64,000 nucleotides of DNA from Alteribacter keqinensis (GTDB lineage Bacteria; Bacillota; Bacilli; Bacillales; Salisediminibacteriaceae), in the NCBI RefSeq assembly GCF_003710255.1, contig NZ_RHIB01000001.1:682001-746000 (forward strand), read 5' to 3'. The translations under genes were made by a program, and so were the position numbers. The notes beneath the pieces were generated by a model. That model was given only the letters and a program-made list of their open reading frames with translations, did not search any database and had not been told where the DNA came from. This document shows positions 44,602 through 53,024 of the stretch, piece by piece. Every line of letters begins with the position of its first letter. The stretch's first letter is position 1.

Positions 44602-45435
44602 TTATTCTACATCCATAACGGTTCCCGGATCCAACATGAAAAAGACAAGTGCTGCTACTACGAAACAATATACTGCAAAGTAAACCAGCTTGCTTCGTTT
44701 AATAAATTCGATCAGCCAAACAATGCCGATCCAGGAAAAAATGAACGTTATCACAAAGGATACGATAAGGGGCATGACCCCGATCTGATTAATAAAGCCC
44801 GTGGAAAGTTCGTCAAGGGCGAGAACACTTGAACCGAGAATTACAGGTATCGCCAATAAAAAGGAGTAACGGACAGCTGTTTCCCGTTTTAAACCAAGAA
44901 GCAAAGAGACTACTAAAGTCGATCCTGATCTGGATATACCCGGGATAACGGCAAGGGTTTGTCCGAGACCGACAATGATAGAATCGAGGAATGTCATATC
45001 CTTCTCAGAGCGGTTTCCGTATTTATGAAACCGTTCAATAAAGATCAGTGCAAAGCCCGTAACAGTCAGGGCGCCTGCAATAAAGGCGGGTGTTTTAATA
45101 GAATCGGCAACGAAATCAGAGAGAAAATATCCAAATCCCCCTGTAATAAATGTGGCAATGATAATATAAAGACCGAAGAAAAACGAAACGCGATTCTCTT
45201 CAGAGCGGTTACTCAGATAGCCGAAAAACCCTGTAATTACATTCCAAAGGTCTTTTCTGAAAAAAAGAATAACAGCCAGCACAGATGCAATGTGCAAGTA
45301 GATCTCAAATGCAAGCCCCGGGAATGTGTATCCGAACACAAGCTGGGTAATAACAATGTGTGCGGTGCTGGAAACAGGCAGAAATTCAGTAATTCCTTGA
45401 ACAATACCGAAAATAATAGCTTCAACAATAGACAT
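44602..45435 (-). CDS. uppP: Undecaprenyl-diphosphatase UppP (BacA)
   Basis: The 277-residue polytopic protein has the catalytic QGITEFLPVSSTAH (13-26) and PGISRSGSTLV motifs. It recycles undecaprenyl diphosphate to the monophosphate carrier for peptidoglycan and teichoic acid synthesis and gives bacitracin tolerance. GGAGGG precedes the ATG. Monocistronic. Confidence 0.95.
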   Translation of the reverse strand: MSIVEAIIFGIVQGITEFLPVSSTAHIVITQLVFGYTFPGLAFEIYLHIASVLAVILFFRKDLWNVITGFFGYLSNRSEENRVSFFFGLYIIIATFITGGFGYFLSDFVADSIKTPAFIAGALTVTGFALIFIERFHKYGNRSEKDMTFLDSIIVGLGQTLAVIPGISRSGSTLVVSLLLGLKRETAVRYSFLLAIPVILGSSVLALDELSTGFINQIGVMPLIVSFVITFIFSWIGIVWLIEFIKRSKLVYFAVYCFVVAALVFFMLDPGTVMDVE

Positions 45436-45757
45436 ACAAGACTTCCCTCCATGAGTAAGTAAACACTGTTATTTATTCTAGCAGAAACCTGAGGTGTTGA
45501 GTACGTTTTTTCATGTGAAAGTACTATATAATAACACCGGACTTACCTCAGATGAAATGACGTACAGCAGAAATGGAAGCTGCTATCCCCTGCGGGTGGA
45601 AAGACCATTTAGAAACAGATGGGTCCATAAACCGGCTGCGGACACTTGAAGGTAAACCATAACCAGTTTTCACAGTACTTTTTACAAAACGGTTTTATTT
45701 TAGTACAGAGGAAGGAGGAAATCATTGAATTTTGTGTGAAAAAAGTCAGGGATATTT
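45436..45757. other. Intergenic stretch upstream of the ResA-like gene
   Basis: No gene is seen in this divergent region. A GC-richer part at about 45565-45650 (AGCAGAAATGGAAGCTGCT hairpin, CCCCTGCGGGTGGAAAG) may be an eroded dispersed repeat. The last part contains the palindrome and -10 described separately. Confidence 0.4.
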
Positions 45758-45783
45758 CGTTAATTTACAATTAACGCTATACT
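45758..45783 (+). promoter_or_regulatory. Operator-like palindrome abutting a -10 element
   Basis: CGTTAAT-TTACA-ATTAACG (45758-45776) is a perfect inverted repeat with 7-bp arms; TATACT follows at 45778-45783. Its place between -35 and -10 suggests repressor control of the ResA-like gene. Confidence 0.5.
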
Positions 45784-45813
45784 AAAGCAAGGATAGAAAA
45801 GGGGGATTGAGCA

Positions 45814-46464
45814 ATGAAAGGAAAGCATCTTTCAAGCGTGCTGATTCTAACAGCTGCGATGCTCGTTGCTGCCTATGTGGTATATGATCACCGTTCAGAT
45901 ACACAAGGCAATGATCCTTTGGACGAATACCTGGAGAATGAAGGTATTGACGTTGCAGATGAAGGTGAAGTACCTGATTATGAAGAAGTTGATGAAACAG
46001 GTGTAAGGCCTGGAATGCTTCTTAAAGATATATCACTGCCGGTTTGGGATGAGGAAGAAAAAATGAGCATCTCAGACTTCAGAGGAGACTATGTAGTATT
46101 GAATATTTGGGCAACGTGGTGTCCCCCATGTCGTGAAGAAATGCCTGAACTCATTAAGTTTCAGGAAGATTATGGAGATGATGGTGTTCAGGTTGTTGGT
46201 ATAAACAATACAACTCAGGAACCAAATGAAGAAACGGTCGGCAGGTTTATTGATGAATTTAATATTTCATTTCCTACCCTGATGGCGAGGAATAATGAAG
46301 TGACTCTCGATTATCAGGTAATTGCCATGCCTCTTACGTATATTCTCGATCCGGATGGACGGATTATTATTCGTCATACAGGCTATCTTGACTACGGGGT
46401 TTTGGAAGAGTTCCTGGGCGAAGCAAAAGAGAAATATGAAGAGAAGGGGGAAGCATCTGACTAG
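45814..46464 (+). CDS. ResA/TlpA-like membrane-anchored thioredoxin
   Basis: The 216-residue protein has an N-terminal signal anchor (about 7-24), an acidic linker (30-62) and a thioredoxin fold with WCPPC (102-106) and the cis-Pro segment VIAMPLTYI. Such proteins reduce apocytochrome or other extracytoplasmic disulfides. The acidic linker is longer than in B. subtilis ResA and is typical of secreted proteins in salt-adapted bacilli. No cytochrome maturation genes are adjacent, so the client is unknown. GGGGGATTG precedes the ATG. Confidence 0.82.
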   Translation: MKGKHLSSVLILTAAMLVAAYVVYDHRSDTQGNDPLDEYLENEGIDVADEGEVPDYEEVDETGVRPGMLLKDISLPVWDEEEKMSISDFRGDYVVLNIWATWCPPCREEMPELIKFQEDYGDDGVQVVGINNTTQEPNEETVGRFIDEFNISFPTLMARNNEVTLDYQVIAMPLTYILDPDGRIIIRHTGYLDYGVLEEFLGEAKEKYEEKGEASD

Positions 46465-46499
46465 AGTAAACAGGTGTTGCTTTCTATGCAAAAATAGTT

Positions 46500-46550
46500 G
46501 AGGGCGGCTCTTAAGGTATTAATTCCTTCCTTATGAGCGCCCTCTTTTTA
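46500..46550. terminator. Hairpin of family R3 between the ResA-like gene and the AKR gene
   Basis: GAGGGCGGCTCTTAAGGT pairs with CCTTATGAGCGCCCTC (bulge) and is followed by five T; lies between convergent genes. Confidence 0.75.
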
Positions 46551-47462
46551 TTTTCTGTGGTTTTCGTAATAACTCAATTTGGTTACTTCCTTAAGTTCTT
46601 CAATTGTCTGTCCTGTTAAATCAGCTTGTTTTGAAGCGAGCAGATTCTTTTTCAGCTGGCTGCTGTCAGACGCACCGGGTACGGTACAGGCTACTGTTTC
46701 CGCAGAAAGAACGTAGCGCAGGGCCACCTCATTTAATGGCATATCTTTCTCCTCTGCGATTTGTTCAAGCTTCCTTATAGTTTTGATAAGCTCGTCCTTT
46801 TCATAGGATAAATAGCCTTTTTCCGATATCTTATCGTTGTAGCGTGAAGTTAAGAGTCCTTTGGCCACAGGCCCCCTGGCAATAACAGAAACATCGTTTT
46901 CCTTAAGAAGAGAAAACCATTCTTCCGGACGTCTGTCTAGGAGACTGTACTGCATCATTACGCTTACGATGTTTGAACGGCTAAGGTACTCTTTAATCAC
47001 ATTGGGTCTGATGGATGAGATTCCGTAGTACCGGATGGTTCCTTCCCGGACTAATTCCTCAAAAGCTTCTATTGTCTCATCAATAGGGTCCTCAATCGTT
47101 CCTCCGTGTAATTGATACAGGTCAAGATAATCCGTTCCCAGCCGTTGGAGGCTTTTCTTGACAGCTTTTTTCAAGTGTTCTTTGGATGGATTCCATCTCC
47201 ACCCGTCAATTCCTTCGCCCCATTCGTTCCCGCCTTTGGAAGCAAGGATAACGTTCTCCCGCTTTCCTTTAAGTGCTCTCCCAACGGATTCCTCGTTTGC
47301 TCCGAATTCATAGAGGTCTGCTGTGTCAAAATAATTGACACCTTTATCAATCGCTTCATGGATGATTCTTTCGTTTTCATTATCGTTACCGGAAAGGGAC
47401 ATACACCCAAACCCGATCTCTGTCACATATAGATCAGACAAGCCGATTCTGTTCGTTTTCAC
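46548..47462 (-). CDS. yqkF: Aldo/keto reductase (YqkF-like)
   Basis: The 304-residue NADPH-dependent barrel has the AKR tetrad: Asp46 and Tyr51 (NYFDTADLYEFG), Lys76 (ILASKGG) and the His of LYQLHGG. Substrate is an unknown aldehyde or ketone. In B. subtilis yqkF lies near mciZ and nudF, as here. Start is GTG at 47462 behind AAGGAGG. Confidence 0.85.
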   Translation of the reverse strand: MKTNRIGLSDLYVTEIGFGCMSLSGNDNENERIIHEAIDKGVNYFDTADLYEFGANEESVGRALKGKRENVILASKGGNEWGEGIDGWRWNPSKEHLKKAVKKSLQRLGTDYLDLYQLHGGTIEDPIDETIEAFEELVREGTIRYYGISSIRPNVIKEYLSRSNIVSVMMQYSLLDRRPEEWFSLLKENDVSVIARGPVAKGLLTSRYNDKISEKGYLSYEKDELIKTIRKLEQIAEEKDMPLNEVALRYVLSAETVACTVPGASDSSQLKKNLLASKQADLTGQTIEELKEVTKLSYYENHRK

Positions 47463-47606
47463 AGTTTATCCTCCTTCTGCGGTCATTCTGTTCTCTTTCT
47501 TTCTGGTATAGAATACCACACAAAACACCCTTTAAAACATCGGTCACTAACCTTGGTATGAACAGAAAACAGAGTGAATACGCTGATGTAAGGAGGGGGG
47601 AGCAGA

Positions 47607-48698
47607 ATGCTTCGGATTGAGACAGTAACCGTTCTCGATGTGATTGAAGAGACGATGGATATTCAGAAACTAGCCGTAGACGGAGGGGGCGGCTATGCCA
47701 TTTTATATGCAGCATTCTTTCCTTATGTATCAAAAGGTGACAAGGTTAAAATAAATGTCACGGCGAGTGACCTGAAGCTTGGTACAGGTGGTCTTGATAT
47801 TGTATCGAGTATTGAAGAAAGAGTGTCCTTTTCAGTGGGTGATACCAGGGGGCACATAATTAAAGGGAGATACCTGCCCACTCAGCACAGTATGCTCACA
47901 GTGGAATCTCCTGAACAGAAAGATCAGTTTATCTTTTATGAAAAACTAAACCTGCATTGGAAGCCAATATTGCTTTGTGAACTTCACAGTATGCTTCCGG
48001 TTGTGCAGGCAATGTATCATCATGAAAAACAGGAAGGGAAGCTGGTTGCGGTTATCGACGATTCAGCGGCTCTTGCTTTACCCGTAAGCGGGCATCTGCA
48101 AAAGATAAAAGAGGATCGAAATGTAACGACAATATCTATCGGGCAGGCCTTTGGCGGGGATTTCGAGGCTATAAATCTTTTAACTGCCCTTCAATTTGCC
48201 ATGCATCATTACCCTGAAGCGCTCATTGTCGTCACAGTAGGACCGGGGGTGGTTGGCTCGGGTACCCGATACGGGTTCAGCGGAATCAGAATGGCTGAGT
48301 GGGCCAACCTTATAGGGAAAAGTAAGGGTGTTCCAGTCTGGACACCTCGGCTTTCAGAAAGTGACAGGAGAGAAAGGCACCAGGGCCTGTCCCATCACAC
48401 AAAGACGGCACTTATGGAATTCACTTATGCCAAAAGTGTGCTGCCGGTACCGGCCGGAGAATTGGCTGACCGGTACATAAAGGCAGATTGCAGGGAACTC
48501 AGCAGCGAGCCTCATATAAAGGTTGAGAGTATCTGTGAGAGAAAAGTGAAAGCACTGGTGGAAAAAGCGCTGGCAGAAGTATCGCAGATTCGGTCAATGG
48601 GCCGCTCATATGAAGAAGACAGGTTGTTTTTTACCGGCGTGGGAACGGCACTATATTGGATCCTTGAGAACGATCAGGGTTGGGAGTCCCTTTGGTAA
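47607..48698 (+). CDS. DUF3866 family protein
   Basis: The 363-residue protein belongs, by my recognition of its pattern, to DUF3866, which has no assigned function. It begins with a beta-rich part (about 1-90), then an alpha/beta region with VVAVIDDSAALALPVSGHL, SIGQAFGGDFEAINLLTAL, VVTVGPGVVGSGTRYGFSG and RERHQGLSHHTKTAL, suggesting a nucleotide- or phosphate-binding fold. GGAGGGGGG precedes the ATG. Its last 68 bases overlap the mciZ-like gene on the other strand. Confidence 0.75.
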   Translation: MLRIETVTVLDVIEETMDIQKLAVDGGGGYAILYAAFFPYVSKGDKVKINVTASDLKLGTGGLDIVSSIEERVSFSVGDTRGHIIKGRYLPTQHSMLTVESPEQKDQFIFYEKLNLHWKPILLCELHSMLPVVQAMYHHEKQEGKLVAVIDDSAALALPVSGHLQKIKEDRNVTTISIGQAFGGDFEAINLLTALQFAMHHYPEALIVVTVGPGVVGSGTRYGFSGIRMAEWANLIGKSKGVPVWTPRLSESDRRERHQGLSHHTKTALMEFTYAKSVLPVPAGELADRYIKADCRELSSEPHIKVESICERKVKALVEKALAEVSQIRSMGRSYEEDRLFFTGVGTALYWILENDQGWESLW

Positions 48699-48807
48699 TC
48701 CATTGTTCAACTGTTTCATGCTGAGAAGAAAGCTTCTTCAGGTAGGCTTTTACCTGCCATACCTTACCGGCAACGACGAAACCATTTTCTTTCAAATATA
48801 CATGCAT
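48631..48807 (-). CDS. mciZ: MciZ-like small inhibitor of FtsZ, with C-terminal extension
   Basis: A 58-residue minus-strand ORF (ATG 48807, TAA 48631) with GGAGAG 7 bases ahead of the start. The first 40 residues share the spacing of B. subtilis MciZ (40 residues): ENGFVVAGKVWQVKAYLKK compared with KGVVLVGKAWEIRAKLKE, then VEQWITK compared with VKDWISK. MciZ caps FtsZ filaments in the mother cell during sporulation and blocks Z-ring formation. The location between yqkF and nudF fits. The tail of about 18 residues (from TPNPDRSQ to PFPRR) is additional and overlaps the DUF3866 gene end. Confidence 0.78.
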   Translation of the reverse strand: MHVYLKENGFVVAGKVWQVKAYLKKLSSQHETVEQWITKGTPNPDRSQGSNIVPFPRR

Positions 48808-48903
48808 GGTTTATCTCTCCTTTTTATGGCAACGTTAGTTTGGTATGCTTAACACTATGAAAAACTCTTAAAAAAGAGAACTGTAAAAGAAGGAGTGTGT
48901 ATA

Positions 48904-49446
48904 GTGGGAGATCATTTGCAGGAAAAGACATTAAACAAAGAAAAGATATTTGAAGGCCGTATCATTGAACTTAGTGTTCATGATGTAGCTTTACCAAACG
49001 GGAAAGAGAGTAAACGTGAGATTATAAATCATCCTGGGGCTGTTGCGGTACTTGCTGTAACAAAAGAGAATAAACTTGTTCTTGTAAACCAGTTCCGCAA
49101 AGCCCTTGAAAAAACAATTGCGGAGATCCCAGCCGGAAAGCTTGAAGCCGGTGAAGATCCAAAGCAGTGTGCTTTTCGGGAGCTTGAAGAAGAAACCGGA
49201 TATGCTGCAGAGTCAATGGAAAAGATTGCTTCATTTTATACTTCCCCTGGATTTGCCGATGAAATCGTTTATTTATATGAAGCCAAAGAGTTACAGTCAG
49301 GAGAAGTAAAAACGGATGAGGATGAGTTCGTTGAAAAGATTGAAGTTACTTTGGATGAGGCACTTGAGATGATAAAAACAGAGGCTGTTCATGATGCGAA
49401 GACAATTCTGGCCATTCAGCACTGGCTTTTGAAAAAGCAGGGTTAA
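48904..49446 (+). CDS. nudF: ADP-ribose pyrophosphatase NudF
   Basis: The 180-residue Nudix hydrolase has the box G..AGEDPKQCAFRELEEETGYAAE and the ADP-ribose subgroup context ASFYTSPGFADEIVYLYEA. It splits ADP-ribose to AMP and ribose 5-phosphate, which links to the pentose and nucleoside salvage genes further on. Start is GTG at 48904, ten bases after AAGGAG; an earlier GTG at 48895 is too near that site. Confidence 0.92.
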   Translation: MGDHLQEKTLNKEKIFEGRIIELSVHDVALPNGKESKREIINHPGAVAVLAVTKENKLVLVNQFRKALEKTIAEIPAGKLEAGEDPKQCAFRELEEETGYAAESMEKIASFYTSPGFADEIVYLYEAKELQSGEVKTDEDEFVEKIEVTLDEALEMIKTEAVHDAKTILAIQHWLLKKQG

Positions 49447-49453
49447 CACCTGT

Positions 49454-49529
49454 GTTGATTGACGCAGGTTTGCTGTATTCCAAGAGCGTGATCCAGAGAG
49501 TCTCCTGAAGGGCTGGAGCGGAAATCAAC
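49454..49529. repeat. Dispersed repeat family R1, short copy
   Basis: GTTGATTGACGCAGG at the left and GGGCTGGAGCGGAAATCAAC at the right, with the GC-rich middle mostly replaced or lost. Confidence 0.5.
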
Positions 49530-49593
49530 ATACACATCCTCCTGCGATGTTCAAAACGAGCCTGATTCCTGATGTAAGTGTCCCTTATTTCAT

Positions 49594-49623
49594 GTCATAG
49601 AGTGCAAAGTAGATTCATAGAGT
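49594..49623 (+). promoter_or_regulatory. Candidate SigE promoter of spoIIM
   Basis: GTCATAGA, 14 bp, CATAGAGT resembles the SigE pattern (GKCATATT, 13-15 bp, CATACANT). The implied start site lies about 40 bp before the spoIIM ATG. B. subtilis spoIIM is SigE-dependent. Confidence 0.5.
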
Positions 49624-49670
49624 AACAATGAGTCACTGAGCCGATGACACATTATGAAGGGGCGAATCAG

Positions 49671-50315
49671 ATGAACCGGATGAAAGGCGGTTTTAGAAGA
49701 GCAATTCTGATCCATATCGAAGAGAATCGTTCCATTTATGTATTCTCCATCGTACTGCTTATGATGGGTGTGATTTTTGGAGCTGTAATTGTAAACAGTT
49801 TAACGACTGGACAGAAAAATGACCTGTTTACGTATTTGAGCCAGTTTTTCGGACAGGTTGAAAAGGGAGAGCTGGCATCATCTGAGGAAGCATTTACCCA
49901 GACGTTTGCCCATTACAGCAAATACCTGGGCTTAATGTGGTTTTTAGGATTGTCTGTTATCGGTTTGCCGATTATTCTCATTCTCCTTTTTCTAAAGGGA
50001 CTTGTTATCGGTTTTACAGTTGGTTTTCTTGTAAGCCAGATGGGCTTTGACGGATTTATTCTGGCATTTGCGGCTATCTTCCCTCAAAACCTGATTCTCG
50101 TGCCTGTTTTTATTATCACAGCGACGGTATCAATTTCATTCAGCCTGAAGATTTGCAGACAGATTATAAGAAAAGGGTACGAACCTATATTTCAGCACTT
50201 TACAGCTTACTCACTTTTTTTATTGTTCACAGGGGCAGTCGTTACTCTGATGAGTGTTTATGAAGCCTATGTTTCCCCTGTACTTTTGAAGTCAGTTGTA
50301 CAATGGCTTTTATAA
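49671..50315 (+). CDS. spoIIM: Stage II sporulation protein M
   Basis: The 214-residue protein has the same length as B. subtilis SpoIIM and about five membrane helices (about 24-46, 80-112, 118-140, 146-165, 185-210). With SpoIID and SpoIIP it remodels septal peptidoglycan and drives engulfment from the mother-cell membrane. Start at ATG 49671 after AAGGGGCG; the ATG at 49644 lacks a ribosome site. The gene order nudF-spoIIM-fur supports the call. Confidence 0.9.
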   Translation: MNRMKGGFRRAILIHIEENRSIYVFSIVLLMMGVIFGAVIVNSLTTGQKNDLFTYLSQFFGQVEKGELASSEEAFTQTFAHYSKYLGLMWFLGLSVIGLPIILILLFLKGLVIGFTVGFLVSQMGFDGFILAFAAIFPQNLILVPVFIITATVSISFSLKICRQIIRKGYEPIFQHFTAYSLFLLFTGAVVTLMSVYEAYVSPVLLKSVVQWLL

Positions 50316-50509
50316 GTTGCTGTATTAAAGGATATTGTTGTCTTAAAAAAGAGTTGATTTTGGAGCGAATGAGCGACGCTCCTGCGGGAAAAGCGAGTTC
50401 GGGGGGAGACCCCATAGCCGTCAAGTTTAGAAGGCTTGGCGGCTTCTTTGTTTTCTTACCAAAATTCTAAGATACACTCCAAAAGCTTACTGCTTGCTTA
50501 TTAAACTGC

Positions 50510-50626
50510 TCATTTAGCCATGAGGTGATATACGGACACCTTCTTTCGATAACTTTCTAAATAAGTCATGAAGCGTATCGTTCCCCACAGAACATGTGTA
50601 AAAGCACTAAGATAAGAATGTAAAAG
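50510..50626 (-). pseudogene. Possible C-terminal remnant of a transposase or other protein
   Basis: A minus-strand frame of 38 codons without a start reads coherently (VLWGTIRFMTYLESYRKKVS, then a stop after MAK) and is cut off upstream by the R2 repeat. It looks protein-like in its Tyr/Arg/Lys-rich end but I cannot assign a family. Confidence 0.2.
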
Positions 50627-50802
50627 AGGATGTAGCCGGAATGTTCAAGACTCCTGCGGGAGCAATGAGCGTTTACATCACGAATAAGCTACGAGTTGCT
50701 TCGACGCAGAAAGCTGCGAAGCATAACTGGCAGAGGAAGAAGCAGTGGTGCTTCCTCTGCCGACGCCCCCGCGGAAAGCGAAGGGGATTCCGGCTACATC
50801 CT
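50627..50802. repeat. Dispersed repeat family R2, intact copy with 16-bp perfect ends
   Basis: AGGATGTAGCCGGAAT at 50627-50642 is the exact inverse of 50787-50802. Inside are CTCCTGCGGGAGCAATGAGCG, the hairpin GGCAGAGGAAG...CTTCCTCTGCC (about 50731-50760) and CCCCCGCGGAAAGCG. It sits within the 435-bp element, giving three levels of nesting. Confidence 0.65.
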
Positions 50803-50884
50803 GACTTCTTCTGCTTCAAATTCTTAAATCCCTTAACTTGACGGCTATTGGGGGAGATCCCGAAAGCGCAATGAGACATATTAA

Positions 50885-51040
50885 CTCATACTTACTAACA
50901 GAACAATATAAGTAAAAGGCGATAATTATTATTATTTAACAGTAACTCTAATTGTGAGTTTGTAACAATTCTTATTTGACACCTTTTTTTAGCCGGGAGT
51001 ATAATAGAGTAGGAAACGGCAGATTAAAGGGGCGTTAAAT
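50885..51040. other. AT-rich promoter region of fur
   Basis: A+T-rich sequence with AATTGTGAG..GTAACAATT partial symmetry at about 50949-50970, and TTGACA... followed at 17 bp by TATAATAG (near 50977 and 50999), a likely SigA promoter. Confidence 0.45.
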
Positions 51041-51499
51041 ATGGAGCAACGTATTGAACGAATAAAAAAACAACTGCACTCTCAAAGCTACAAGCTTACA
51101 CCGCAGCGTGAAGCAACCGTAAGGGTTCTGCTTGAACATGAAGAGGATCACCTCAGTGCGGAGAATGTATATCTGCTTGTTAAAGAGAAGTCCCCTGAAA
51201 TTGGTCTTGCTACGGTTTATCGAACCCTGGAATTACTGACTGAACTTAAAGTGGTGGACAAAATAAACTTTGGAGACGGAGTATCAAGATACGACCTTCG
51301 TAAAGAAGGGGCAACACATTTTCACCATCATCTCGTCTGTATTGACTGTGGGTCAGTGGATGAAATACAGGAAGACCTTCTGGGAGATGTGGAGAAAATA
51401 GTAGAACGCAGGTGGAACTTTGTGATCAAAGATCACCGGCTTACGTTTCACGGTATCTGCCACCGCTGTAACAGCAAAGGAAAACCCGAAAGTGAGTAA
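51041..51499 (+). CDS. fur: Ferric uptake regulator Fur
   Basis: The 152-residue protein has the winged-helix head (KLTPQREATVRVLLEHEEDHLSAENVY, ATVYRTLELL) and the metal-binding part HFHHHLVCIDC (about 93-103) with a C-terminal CHRC pair for structural zinc. Fur represses iron-uptake genes with ferrous iron. PerR and Zur paralogues share the fold; the position after spoIIM and before yqzK-xerD identifies Fur. GGGGCG lies before the ATG. Confidence 0.92.
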   Translation: MEQRIERIKKQLHSQSYKLTPQREATVRVLLEHEEDHLSAENVYLLVKEKSPEIGLATVYRTLELLTELKVVDKINFGDGVSRYDLRKEGATHFHHHLVCIDCGSVDEIQEDLLGDVEKIVERRWNFVIKDHRLTFHGICHRCNSKGKPESE

Positions 51500-51741
51500 A
51501 AAAGCGTTAAAGCAACGAGCGTTGTGACTGCTTCTTCTGACAGGTTGTTACTGGAGCAGCTCAGACAGCCGTTGCTTTATTCTTTTTTACTGTTTCTGCT
51601 CTTAAATTGAATATACATAACAACATACCCAGTATAAAAAGTTCTCCTGCCGGCATATTCTTTTAACAGGCTCATTAACGAAGCCTGTTCTGTTGCAATT
51701 ATTTGGAAACAGTTTAAGGGGAGAATGTGAGGTGTGTTGAA

Positions 51742-51972
51742 ATGTCATTTATACGGTCACTGTGGGAAACGCTTTGTGTGTTTGTATTGTTTATGGGGTG
51801 CACGCTTATTTTTTACTATGGTATTATATGGGTGAGTGATGAGTACGAAAGGTACCATCGGTTTGATGAGCCAAAAGGAAGGGCAGTTAAAGTCATTGGT
51901 CAGGTTCAGGAAGATTCAATTTATAAAGAAGCACTGGACAGGCTGCGTATTTTTTATCTTCATGGAGAATAA
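51742..51972 (+). CDS. yqzK: YqzK (DUF4227) small membrane protein
   Basis: The 76-residue product has one N-terminal membrane helix (about 10-30: VFVLFMGCTLIFYYGIIWV) and a short charged C-terminal part (ALDRLRIFYLHGE). Function unknown. It sits between fur and xerD as in B. subtilis. Start set at MSFIRS with AGGTGTG upstream. Confidence 0.75.
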   Translation: MSFIRSLWETLCVFVLFMGCTLIFYYGIIWVSDEYERYHRFDEPKGRAVKVIGQVQEDSIYKEALDRLRIFYLHGE

Positions 51973-51994
51973 ATGAGAGGAGGCAGAGTGCAAA

Positions 51995-52885
51995 ATGGAG
52001 CAGGCTTTGAAAGAATACCTCCACTACCTCGTAGTTGAAAAAGGGTTGTCGCAAAACACACTGGAGGCTTATAGAAGAGATATCTCCAACTACCTTCATT
52101 ATCTAAAACATGTAGAACAGCTGGACAATGTTGAGAAGGTTCACCGGACAAATATTGTATCCTTTTTATTTCATTTGAAAGAAAAAGGCAAGGCTTCTAC
52201 CACTGTTTCAAGGCAGCTGTCGTCACTGAGGTCCTTTCACCAGTTTATGATAAGGGAAGGGCTTGCAACTCATGATCCCAGTACATTAATAGATATGCCA
52301 AAAGCAGAGAAGCGTCTTCCAAAAGTATTGAATATGGAAGAGGTAGAAGCGCTTCTTGAGGCACCGGACGGGTCATCACCCCTTGGCTTGCGAAATAAAG
52401 CTATGCTGGAAATGCTCTATGCCACGGGACTCCGGGTTACTGAACTCTGTTCAATGAATCTGAGCGATCTTCATTTACAAATGGGCTTTGTAAGGTGTAT
52501 CGGTAAAGGAAATAAAGAAAGAATCATTCCTCTGGGCAGGACTGCTTCCGATGTACTTAAGGCATACTTACAATCCAGCAGGCCGGTACTTGTAAAAAAA
52601 CAGCGTCATGATGTATTGTTTGTGAATCATCATGGGAGACAGATGTCCAGACAGGGGTTTTGGAAAGTGCTCAAGTCCCTCGCATCAGAAGCAAAAATAG
52701 AAAAAGAGCTGACGCCTCACACCCTTCGGCATTCCTTCGCTACCCATCTTCTTGAGAACGGTGCCGATCTTCGTGCTGTTCAGGAGATGCTGGGGCATGC
52801 GGATATATCTACGACACAGATCTATACACACGTAACGAAAACGAGATTAAAAGATGTTTATGCAGACTTCCATCCAAGAGCGTAA
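51995..52885 (+). CDS. xerD: Site-specific tyrosine recombinase XerD
   Basis: The 296-residue recombinase has a SAM-like N-terminal domain (1-100) and a catalytic domain with Arg147 (ATGLRVTE), Lys171, His242 and Arg245 (HTLRHSFATHLLE), His268 (GHADI) and the nucleophile Tyr277. With CodV/XerC it resolves chromosome dimers at dif. The fixed place after fur and yqzK distinguishes it from a phage integrase. GGAGG precedes the ATG. Confidence 0.93.
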   Translation: MEQALKEYLHYLVVEKGLSQNTLEAYRRDISNYLHYLKHVEQLDNVEKVHRTNIVSFLFHLKEKGKASTTVSRQLSSLRSFHQFMIREGLATHDPSTLIDMPKAEKRLPKVLNMEEVEALLEAPDGSSPLGLRNKAMLEMLYATGLRVTELCSMNLSDLHLQMGFVRCIGKGNKERIIPLGRTASDVLKAYLQSSRPVLVKKQRHDVLFVNHHGRQMSRQGFWKVLKSLASEAKIEKELTPHTLRHSFATHLLENGADLRAVQEMLGHADISTTQIYTHVTKTRLKDVYADFHPRA

Positions 52886-53024
52886 AAGAGAGGAGTTGGA
52901 AGATTTGCACAATTGTGAGGTCTGACTTCAGACATGGTGATTTGACAATTTGAAACAATACCTTTCCTGAAAAAGGGTATAATTAAAAGATGAAAAACGT
53001 GACTACATAAGGAGGATTTGCAGC

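Larger units (their letters stand above)
50414..50848. mobile_element. 435-bp MITE-like element with 14-bp terminal inverted repeats inside repeat R1
   Basis: ATAGCCGTCAAGTT at 50414-50427 is the exact inverse of 50835-50848. The flanks GGGGGAGACCCC (50402-50413) and GGGGGAGATCCC (50850-50861) are direct repeats with one mismatch, as left by target duplication. No complete transposase is inside; a short minus-strand open fragment (50510-50626) may be a remnant. Confidence 0.55.
50353..50884. repeat. Dispersed repeat family R1, copy split by insertions
   Basis: The left half GTTGATTTTGGAGCGAATGAGC...GGGGGGAGACCCC ends at 50413. The right half GGGGGAGATCCCGAAAGCGCAATGAG resumes at 50850 and decays by 50884. 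Everything between belongs to an inserted element (50414-50848). Confidence 0.65.

Noticed and set aside
50641-50841. 66-codon ORF (and its mirror) within the nested repeats
   Set aside because: It is composed entirely of repeat sequence with high GC and no ribosome site.
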